DNA of 8,792 nt, taken from the NCBI GenBank assembly GCA_021155145.1, contig JAJNPX010000253.1, forward strand, positions 1 to 8,792. Reading direction: 5' to 3'. Position numbers and translations under genes: made by a program. Below the pieces are notes generated by a model. That model did no database searches and was not told where the DNA came from. It worked only from the letters and a program-made list of their open reading frames with translations. The DNA is from Acidisarcina sp. GTDB taxonomy: Bacteria > Acidobacteriota > Blastocatellia > Pyrinomonadales > Pyrinomonadaceae. This document shows positions 1-5,905 of this stretch, one piece after another. Position 1 is the first letter of the stretch. Each line of letters begins with the position of its first letter.

Positions 1-51
1 AGCGCCCTCGCCGAATCGCGTGAGCGTTTTACGATCGATCCTAATATATGA
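1..51 (+). CDS. 3' end of an upstream gene (partial)
   Basis: The first frame is open from base 1 to a TGA at 49-51 and encodes the C-terminal tail SALAESRERFTIDPNI. The stop overlaps the ATG of the next gene in an ATGA arrangement (48-51), the classic sign of translational coupling in an operon. The tail is too short to assign a function. That it is real is inferred from the exact ATGA overlap and its protein-like composition; sequence to the left of the window would settle it. Confidence 0.55.
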   Translation, partial: SALAESRERFTIDPNI

Positions 52-1631
52 AACTACTCGCAAGGATAACTTTGATCGGCGCGTTTTGTTCGGCTGCCGT
101 TTTTCCTCAACATGTCCAACACAATTCACCGGCCAACCCGGCCGGATCCGATCCGATAGAGCTCGTATCGACCGATGCGATCGGGAACAGGAAGGTGGCG
201 ACATCGAACAAACAGGCGCAGGCTTTTTTCGATCAGGGACTGACGCTGTATTACGCCTTTAACGACGGCGACGCGGTGAGGTCGTTTCGCCGGGCGGCCG
301 AACTCGATCCGCAGCTTGCAATGGCCTATTGGGGCGTCGCCATAGCCGCGTATCCGCGAAGCACCGGCGGCGGCAATCCCGGCGATGAGAAACGGCTGAA
401 CGAAGCACGCGATGCGATAAAGACCGCGATGTCGATGCCGGCTCCGCCATCCGATCGAAAATATATCGAAGCGCTGTCTAAACTTCTTTCCGTCGAAGCC
501 GGTTACAACCGAAAAGCCTCAGAGGAAGCCTATCGCGTGGCAATGAAGCCGATCTACGAAGCGTCGCCGCGAGATGCCGATGCCGCCGCTCTTTACGCCC
601 TGAGCATCTTTTATTCGGCCGGATATTCCAATTGGACCCGCGACGGCGAGCCTGTCGGCAGATGGCCTGAAATGCTGGCTGTTCTCGAGGCCGGCCTCAA
701 GCTGCATCCTAAACACGTCGGTCTGACCCATACCTACATTCACGGCGTCGAAGAATCAATGCAGCCCGAACGTGCACTCGCGGCGGCCGATGCTCTGCGC
801 GGGCTAAAGATCTTCATCCCTTCGTTTGGACACCTTGTCCATATGCCTGCACATATCTATGTGCGGACCGGGAACTTTCAAAAGTCGATCGAATCGAATG
901 AAGAAACGGCCACTATGCCGACAGACACATTGTCGGAAGAATTCAGGCTTTGGCATTACAATCACGTCCTTAACTTTTTGTTGTTTTCGTACGCTATGCA
1001 GGGTAATTTTGCTAAGGTCACCCATACTTTGGATCGCAAATTCGGGTTCAGGTCGCCGCGAGCGAGCGATCAACGGCCTCGATATTGGGTGCGATTCAAG
1101 CGTTGGGACGACATACTCAACGCTCCGACTCCACCTGCGGATAGCCGCCCTGAGACGTCGAAGGCTTGGACGTGGGCACGAACAATGGCGCTCATTGCCA
1201 CTGGCGACGCTGCCCGGGCTCAGGCGGAAAGACCGAAAGATACTACCGATTTATCTCCGCTGCGAAAGATCGATGATGCACGCATCGACGCGGCGATCGC
1301 TCGTCAGAAGGGCGACAAGGCGGCGGAGATCGATCATTTAAGGGATGCCGTCGATGCCGAAGACACGCTCCCATATTCCGAGCCGCCGCTGTCGATCTCG
1401 CCCGTCAGGGAAAATCTCGGCGGCGCACTGCTCCGTGACGCTCAATTTGTCGAAGCAGAAAAGACGTTTCGCGAGGACCTGCGGCGTAATCCGGGCAGCG
1501 GCCGATCACTGTTTGGCCTGATGAAGGCTCTCGAGGCACAGGGCAAAAAGGACGACGCCGTGACGGTGGAAAAGCGTTATCGCGAAGCATGGAAATATGC
1601 CGATATCACGCTCACTGTCGAGGATCTCTGA
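48..1631 (+). CDS. Exported tetratricopeptide-repeat (TPR) protein
   Basis: The 527-residue protein has a short signal-like N terminus (MKLLARITLIGAFCSAAVF, cleavage probably near residues 17-20). Cys14 has no proper lipobox, so a lipoprotein is unlikely. Helical TPR-type units are seen at about 55-105 (QAFFDQGLTLYYAFNDGDAV then DPQLAMAYWGVAIA), 170-280 and 450-515 (GGALLRDAQFVEAEKTF). The middle carries the block HTYIHGVEES...PERAL...GHLVHMPAHIYVRTG (228-275), which I recognise from a widespread family of long bacterial TPR proteins of unknown function. Two HxxxH pairs (H228/H232 and H265/H269) and H262, H303 and H306 stand out. The start is bounded by an in-frame TAA at 42-44; there is no clear Shine-Dalgarno, so translation probably depends on coupling to the upstream gene through the ATGA overlap. 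TPR units usually scaffold protein contacts; the partner is unknown. Confidence 0.85.
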   Translation: MKLLARITLIGAFCSAAVFPQHVQHNSPANPAGSDPIELVSTDAIGNRKVATSNKQAQAFFDQGLTLYYAFNDGDAVRSFRRAAELDPQLAMAYWGVAIAAYPRSTGGGNPGDEKRLNEARDAIKTAMSMPAPPSDRKYIEALSKLLSVEAGYNRKASEEAYRVAMKPIYEASPRDADAAALYALSIFYSAGYSNWTRDGEPVGRWPEMLAVLEAGLKLHPKHVGLTHTYIHGVEESMQPERALAAADALRGLKIFIPSFGHLVHMPAHIYVRTGNFQKSIESNEETATMPTDTLSEEFRLWHYNHVLNFLLFSYAMQGNFAKVTHTLDRKFGFRSPRASDQRPRYWVRFKRWDDILNAPTPPADSRPETSKAWTWARTMALIATGDAARAQAERPKDTTDLSPLRKIDDARIDAAIARQKGDKAAEIDHLRDAVDAEDTLPYSEPPLSISPVRENLGGALLRDAQFVEAEKTFREDLRRNPGSGRSLFGLMKALEAQGKKDDAVTVEKRYREAWKYADITLTVEDL

Positions 1632-1681
1632 GAAGACGCCGCTATTGCCGCCCGCCGTTATTTTGTTGACGTCTTTTCAGA
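1627..1681. terminator. 12-bp inverted repeat across two convergent stop codons
   Basis: TCTGAGAAGACG (1627-1638) pairs with CGTCTTTTCAGA (1670-1681) at all 12 positions, with one G-U pair, around a 31-nt loop. The left arm contains the TGA of the TPR gene and the right arm lies in the last codons of the convergent peptidase gene. A shared bidirectional terminator is the likely role. Neither side has a downstream T tract and the loop is long, so it is not a textbook intrinsic terminator; an mRNA 3'-end stabilising hairpin is the alternative. Confidence 0.4.
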
Positions 1682-4045
1682 AAGGATCCAGTTGTTCGGG
1701 TCGAGTTCGACCTTCTGAGGTTTCTGCGGGAGCTTTATCCTGAATGGGGTCTTGGGCCCGAGCGCCGCCACCGTTCCCGTCGCGATCTTATCCCCGCCAA
1801 ACTTGATAAGTACGGGCAAGGGCATAAAGAAATTGTCCGGCACATTTTCCTGGATTATTTCACCCGTCAGCATTGCCGATCCGTCGGGCTGCATTTCGAC
1901 GCTGTGGACCATTGTGTAGGACGGGAGGTTTGATTCGTAAACCCATTGCTGAAAGAACCAGTTCAGGTCCTTTACACCATAGCGTTTGGCGATCGGCGTC
2001 TTTATAAAATGCTCGTTCGCAACGGCACGAAAGTCATCGGTCGATGCCGTGCCGTTTCGATGCCGCTCGACAAAATCTCTCATCATCTCGAAAAATGGCT
2101 CGCCGCTGCCGCTCGCCGGGTCAGTGAAGAGGAAATGCAGCATTCTTAGTACAAGTGCTCCCTTGTTGTAAACAAGCGTTTGATAACCGCCAAACGTCTT
2201 GGAAGTGCTCAGGCGGTGGCCAAGGATGATCGGCCCGACATCATTCAGCTTTCCTTTTCCCTGCCCGGAGAGCGTTTGCGGCGGCTGACGCAGCGTCGCG
2301 CGCATATTTTCGATGAGATTGACCGAGGCCTTTGGGCTGTCGCGAAGGCCGGTATAGAGCACGCCTGAATACTCGGCAAATCCCTCGCTGAGCCATTGAT
2401 CCCGATAGGACCGCCAGGCAACGATATTGCCCCACCACTGATGCCCTGTCTCGTGTGCGACGAATGCGTACGTGTTCTTATTCGCACTGTCAGTCCGGGG
2501 TATCATAAGCATCGAGGGAAACCCTTGGCCAAATCCGTACGGATGGAACGACGCGGAATACGTCTCGTATGGATACTTGCCGAATAATTTGTGAAAATAT
2601 CTGACCGAGTTGCTCAGCTCCGCGAGAACAAAACTCTCTTTGAGCGACATTACGGCGCCATCAACCGAGTTGAACTCGAGCGGCAGCGTCTCATCGGTAC
2701 CGTCCCACTTTGCCTTTTCGTTGTGCCGAACAAACGGCCCAAGTGCAAAGGTCGCAAGGGCGATCGGATGGTCCATCTTGTACTGGCTGACCATGTAGTC
2801 CTTATCGTCAGGCGACGGAGACTCGGCGACCCGGTTGCCAACGCAGACAACTTTCAATCGTTTTGAATGGGTGAATACGATCGAGTAGTTAGCGCGGTCG
2901 AGATACCCGTGGCGTGGATACCAGGTAGTGGTCGAACGCGGATATGAGAAATTTCCGGCAGACCCGACGCTCGGCTGTTCTAGAAAGTCGCCCTGCATCG
3001 TCATCTCGAGCGTCAGTTCATCGCCGGTCTTCAATTCCGCGGGCAGGAAGACGGTGAAACCGCCCTCCCAATCTTCCTGCGCAAAATCGATCTCGCTGTC
3101 ACCGTACCTTACCGAACTTACGCGAAGCTGCTTTTTCAAGCGCTCGTCTTCATAGCGGCTCAGAGATTCACCGAGGTTGAAAGGGATGGATCGGATCCCA
3201 TCGGCCAGGGCCTTCATTCTAATGCCTGAGCGAAGTACGACCTTGCTCTTTGGCGAGCGCAGATCAAGGTCTATATCATACGCAGTAATGTCTACCAGGT
3301 CGCTAAGGTCCGAGTACTGGACGACGCCACGCTCATAATCCGAAAGGCTGTAGAACGCGGTCAATACTTCGCTCGAGTAAAGTGTGCCCTTGTACGCAAA
3401 GATCAGGCCCTTTTCGCCGCCGTTGATGTCGAAGAACGCCGTCGGGATGCGGTTCTGCGGGTCGAAAACATAGCTGAACTCATCCATTTTCCCGCCGCGA
3501 AACGTGCCGACGAACACTCCGGCCGGTTCTTTGTTTTGGATCGAGACCGATAGACGGCCGGCGATGTTGACGCCGTTCTCCTTTCTCATCCTCTCGTCCG
3601 CCTCGGCAGCGAATTTCTGTATATCGGCCGACGCGGGTCCGGGGGCCGCGTTGGCGGCAAGTGCATCCAGCGAACCATCGGTCGTGCGGATCACCGCTTG
3701 GGAAAAATCGGACTGGACGGCGTCAGACTTGAGCAGCCGCCGGACGTTCGCCTTTTCAAAGGTGTTGTCGGGAACGGGCGCGACAAAGGTGCCCTTGCCG
3801 GTAAATACCGCTCCCGTATTCTTCCCACCGACCGGAGATGTCAGATAAAAGGTGCCCGTGAACGACATTGTCACGCGGTCCACCTTCATCACATGGTCTG
3901 TCACCTGAACGCTCCCGCCTGACAACGAAAAGGATTTTAGTTCGTCATAAACAGACCGCTGCGAATAAGCCGTGAGGGTAAATAGGAATATGAGGATACC
4001 GACGGCCTGCACGAAGGCGCGAGGTGGCTTTTGAGAGACTGACAT
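1658..4045 (-). CDS. Secreted M1-family zinc metallopeptidase with N-terminal extension
   Basis: This 795-residue protein has a signal peptide (hydrophobic 12-27, cleavage near AYSQ at 26-29). The zinc site is complete: HETGH (531-535) with the third ligand E554 in WLSEGFAEY, giving the M1 spacing HEXXH-X18-E. Y626 in YNKGALVL matches the catalytic tyrosine of M1 enzymes. The saddle domain begins near 252 (DITAYDIDLDL) and the helical C-terminal part follows residue 630. Two things are odd. Residues 30-245 form an extra, mostly beta-rich domain before the usual M1 start. The substrate-binding GXMEN motif is absent, replaced by GFGQGFPSMLMIP at about 504-516. The expected role is cleavage of peptides outside the cytoplasm; without the N-terminus-binding Glu, strict aminopeptidase action is uncertain. 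The ATG has a GAAAGGAG box 14 nt upstream and a strong promoter. Confidence 0.92.
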   Translation of the reverse strand: MSVSQKPPRAFVQAVGILIFLFTLTAYSQRSVYDELKSFSLSGGSVQVTDHVMKVDRVTMSFTGTFYLTSPVGGKNTGAVFTGKGTFVAPVPDNTFEKANVRRLLKSDAVQSDFSQAVIRTTDGSLDALAANAAPGPASADIQKFAAEADERMRKENGVNIAGRLSVSIQNKEPAGVFVGTFRGGKMDEFSYVFDPQNRIPTAFFDINGGEKGLIFAYKGTLYSSEVLTAFYSLSDYERGVVQYSDLSDLVDITAYDIDLDLRSPKSKVVLRSGIRMKALADGIRSIPFNLGESLSRYEDERLKKQLRVSSVRYGDSEIDFAQEDWEGGFTVFLPAELKTGDELTLEMTMQGDFLEQPSVGSAGNFSYPRSTTTWYPRHGYLDRANYSIVFTHSKRLKVVCVGNRVAESPSPDDKDYMVSQYKMDHPIALATFALGPFVRHNEKAKWDGTDETLPLEFNSVDGAVMSLKESFVLAELSNSVRYFHKLFGKYPYETYSASFHPYGFGQGFPSMLMIPRTDSANKNTYAFVAHETGHQWWGNIVAWRSYRDQWLSEGFAEYSGVLYTGLRDSPKASVNLIENMRATLRQPPQTLSGQGKGKLNDVGPIILGHRLSTSKTFGGYQTLVYNKGALVLRMLHFLFTDPASGSGEPFFEMMRDFVERHRNGTASTDDFRAVANEHFIKTPIAKRYGVKDLNWFFQQWVYESNLPSYTMVHSVEMQPDGSAMLTGEIIQENVPDNFFMPLPVLIKFGGDKIATGTVAALGPKTPFRIKLPQKPQKVELDPNNWILSEKTSTK

Positions 4046-4059
4046 ATGGTTGTTTGATT

Positions 4060-4067
4060 CTCCTTTC
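4060..4067 (-). promoter_or_regulatory. Ribosome binding site of the M1 peptidase gene
   Basis: On the minus strand GAAAGGAG precedes the ATG at 4045 with 14 nt between them, longer than the usual 5-10 nt. No other ATG, GTG or TTG in that frame is better placed, so the start at 4045 stands, supported by the signal peptide that begins there. Confidence 0.55.
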
Positions 4068-4089
4068 GAGTTTCGAGGCGTTGCTAAGC

Positions 4090-4118
4090 AAAATATTTTA
4101 ATCCGGATACGGTGTCAA
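4090..4118 (-). promoter_or_regulatory. Sigma70-type promoter of the M1 peptidase gene
   Basis: Read on the minus strand, a perfect -35 box TTGACA (4118-4113) is followed after exactly 17 nt by TATTTT (4095-4090, 4 of 6 matches to TATAAT). Transcription would start near 4083, leaving a leader of about 38 nt that contains the ribosome binding site. The -35 also forms a small palindrome with a TTGAC on the plus strand (GTCAA at 4114-4118, TTGAC at 4126-4130), which could be an operator but may be chance. Confidence 0.65.
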
Positions 4119-4203
4119 GGCTTTTTTGACCGGCCCGTTGTTTTCTTTCAGCGGAAAGGGAATTCTGATATTATTCGCGAGACCAAATTCGTGCAGAAGA
4201 TCT

Positions 4204-5508
4204 ATGGAACCACAAGAGAAAAGAGCAAGCGTCTCCGACGCCGTCCGGAAGCACAAAGAATTCCTATTCCCCGCCGTGGCGAACTATTACCAGGAGCCGA
4301 TCGCCCTTGTTCGCGGCGAGGGCGAATATGTATGGGACGACCAGGGCAACAAGTACCTCGATTGTTTTGGCGGGGTATTGACGGTCAGCCTTGGCCACGC
4401 GCATCCGCGGATCAATGCCGCGTGGAAGGACCAGGTCGACAAGATCTCACACACCTCGACCCTCTATGCGAACCAGCCCCAGAGCGACCTTGCCGAGAAG
4501 CTTGCCGAGATCACGCCGGGGAACCTGAAGAAGTCATTCTTCACCAACAGCGGAACCGAAGCGGACGACACCGCGATCCTCGCGGCAAAGCTCGCGACCG
4601 GGAATCAGGAGATCATCGTGCTGCGGCATTCGTATGCCGGAAGGTCGGCGACGGCTCTTGCGTCGGTCGGGCATAGATCATGGCGGCCGATCGCTTCGCA
4701 GGTGCCGGGGATAATTCACGCAGCCGCACCGTATTGCTATCGGTGTCCGTTCAAGCTCGAATATCCATCGTGCGGGGTCGCCTGTGCAGACGATGTCGAG
4801 GACATCATCAACACGACGACGACCGGCAACATCGCCGCATTCATGGCTGAGACGATCCTCGGAGTTGGCGGTTTTATCATCCCGCCAAAGGAATATTTCC
4901 CTCGCGTCGCCGAGATCGCTCGGAGCCACGGCGGGCTGTTCATCTCGGACGAAGTGCAGGCAGCTTGGGGCCGCACGGGCGACAAATGGTTCGGCATCGA
5001 GCATTGGGGCGTCGAGCCGGACATCATCACATCGGCCAAAGGCATGGGCAACGGCGTGCCTATCGGCTGGACCATCGCGACGCCCGAGGTCGCCGATGCA
5101 TTCCCGGGCCTGACGGTCTCGACATTCGGAGGCAATCCGGTGTCATCGGCGGTCGGCCTTGCGGTCATCAGGGTCATCGAGGAAGACGATCTAAGGACGA
5201 ACGCCCGCATTGTCGGTGATTACCTGAAAGGCCGCCTGCTCGAACTGCAGGAGAAACACGCTATCATCGGCGATGTCCGCGGCATGGGGCTGATGCTTGG
5301 GATCGAACTCGTAAAGGATCGAAAGACAAAAGAACCCAAACCCGAGGCCGTGCTAAAGGTTTTTGAGGAGACAAAACGGCTAGGCGTATTGATCGGAAAA
5401 GGAGGGCTTTACGGCAACGTCATCCGCACCGGAATGATGCTCAATACGACGACGGATACGGTGGATCAGTTGGTCGAGGCTTTGGATGCCGGCTTCGCTT
5501 CGTGTTAG
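4204..5508 (+). CDS. Class III PLP-dependent aminotransferase, AGXT2-like
   Basis: The 434-residue protein resembles mammalian alanine-glyoxylate aminotransferase 2 along its length: YVWDDQGNKYLDCFGGVLTV (42-61), VSLGHAHP, the phosphate-binding SGTEA (116-120), ISDEVQ with D249, SAKGMGNG with K279 as the PLP lysine, and STFGGNP (306-311). It should transfer amino groups between an amino acid and a 2-oxo acid in the cytosol; the exact pair (alanine/glyoxylate, beta-amino acids or 4-aminobutyrate) cannot be read from sequence. A cysteine quartet (C178, C181, C190, C194) lies in an insert, PYCYRCPFKLEYPSCGVAC. I start it at ATG 4204. An in-frame TTG at 4126 would add 26 residues encoded by the promoter region and unlike the family. 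The ribosome site is weak (AGAAG), and TATTAT at 4169-4174 is a possible -10 without a good -35. A decayed second copy of its 3' end lies at 7562-7687. Confidence 0.93.
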   Translation: MEPQEKRASVSDAVRKHKEFLFPAVANYYQEPIALVRGEGEYVWDDQGNKYLDCFGGVLTVSLGHAHPRINAAWKDQVDKISHTSTLYANQPQSDLAEKLAEITPGNLKKSFFTNSGTEADDTAILAAKLATGNQEIIVLRHSYAGRSATALASVGHRSWRPIASQVPGIIHAAAPYCYRCPFKLEYPSCGVACADDVEDIINTTTTGNIAAFMAETILGVGGFIIPPKEYFPRVAEIARSHGGLFISDEVQAAWGRTGDKWFGIEHWGVEPDIITSAKGMGNGVPIGWTIATPEVADAFPGLTVSTFGGNPVSSAVGLAVIRVIEEDDLRTNARIVGDYLKGRLLELQEKHAIIGDVRGMGLMLGIELVKDRKTKEPKPEAVLKVFEETKRLGVLIGKGGLYGNVIRTGMMLNTTTDTVDQLVEALDAGFASC

Positions 5509-5513
5509 CCGAT

Positions 5514-5550
5514 GCCGGTGACCGTTAATGAAGAACGGTTGGCTTCCGGC
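5514..5550. terminator. Hairpin between convergent stop codons
   Basis: GCCGG (5514-5518) pairs with CCGGC (5546-5550). Directly inside, TGACCGTT (5519-5526) pairs with AACGGTTG (5534-5541) including two G-U pairs, around a 7-nt loop, with GCTT bulged on the right. It fills the 44-nt gap between the aminotransferase stop (5508) and the stop of the small convergent gene (5553). It may end transcription of both. No T tract follows in either direction, so function is inferred from position and structure only. Confidence 0.4.
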
Positions 5551-5552
5551 CC

Positions 5553-5726
5553 TCAACGGTCTTTCGGCGTCGTTTCCTGTTGGGCACAAACCTGAACCGT
5601 ATATCGGCACGGTACATCTCGTTCGATCAGGAAATCGACGAAAAGCGCCGCTGCCGAATATGACAGGTGGCCGATCAGAAAACAGGCGATACAGACCGCG
5701 ATCGCAAGTGCAGAGCTTCCTCGCAT
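5553..5726 (-). CDS. Small membrane or secreted protein, 57 residues
   Basis: On the minus strand this frame encodes a 57-residue product starting MRGSSALAIAVCIACFLIGH. One hydrophobic segment covers about residues 4-31 and is followed by a polar tail rich in charged residues (DFLIERDVPC...PKDR), as in a single-pass membrane protein or an uncleaved signal anchor. There are four cysteines, two in the hydrophobic part (CIAC) and two in the tail. Coding is supported by a strong AAAAGGAG box placed 10 nt before the ATG at 5726. An ATG at 5735 is only 1 nt from the same box and would add three residues. I do not recognise a family. The case rests on the ribosome site, hydrophobicity and clean convergent position; absence of homologues would weaken it. 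Confidence 0.5.
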   Translation of the reverse strand: MRGSSALAIAVCIACFLIGHLSYSAAALFVDFLIERDVPCRYTVQVCAQQETTPKDR

Positions 5727-5736
5727 CGGTGGCATT

Positions 5737-5744
5737 CTCCTTTT
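5737..5744 (-). promoter_or_regulatory. Ribosome binding site that decides the start of the small gene
   Basis: AAAAGGAG on the minus strand is the best Shine-Dalgarno sequence in the window. It lies 1 nt before one ATG (5735) and 10 nt before a second in-frame ATG (5726). The second has workable spacing, so it is preferred. A GATAA...TTATC dyad (5745-5758) sits just upstream. Confidence 0.5.
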
Positions 5745-5830
5745 GATAAATAATTATCGATGATCGCGATGGAGAGAATTCAGGAAAACGCCCGCGTCAC
5801 GAATTGGCGCCAACACCTTATCAGAAGAGT

Positions 5831-5860
5831 GAATAAAATTCAAAAACTCAAATTTTATTC
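5831..5860. repeat. Perfect 10-bp inverted repeat upstream of the serine hydrolase
   Basis: GAATAAAATT (5831-5840) and AATTTTATTC (5851-5860) are exact reverse complements around a 10-nt centre. The arm contains TAAAAT (5834-5839), a 5 of 6 match to a -10 box, though no matching -35 lies 16-18 nt upstream. The AT-rich island ends 46 nt before the chosen ATG and 7 nt before an alternative GTG. It could be a repressor operator over a promoter or an RNA hairpin in the leader. Centre-to-centre arm spacing of 20 nt, about two helical turns, suits a dimeric regulator; this is inference. Confidence 0.55.
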
Positions 5861-5905
5861 GCACGCGTGAATTGCCGAAAGTTTTTCAGCACCCAAAAAC
5901 CGGTT

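Noticed and set aside
826..1341. Alternative plus-strand frame of 171 codons in the TPR gene
   Set aside because: It overlaps the TPR frame, which carries the conserved family motifs in the same stretch; the product is Arg/Cys-rich and domainless.
4126..4203. N-terminal extension of the aminotransferase from TTG 4126
   Set aside because: The added residues are unlike the family, there is no ribosome site, and the region is promoter territory.
4050..4676. Plus-strand frame of 208 codons across the divergent spacer and the aminotransferase start
   Set aside because: Most of it is the aminotransferase coding sequence read in another frame, and the product is Arg/Pro-rich. The remainder crosses the peptidase promoter.
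4737..5210. Antisense frame of 157 codons in the aminotransferase gene
   Set aside because: It shadows conserved PLP-enzyme coding sequence; no ribosome site or family resemblance.
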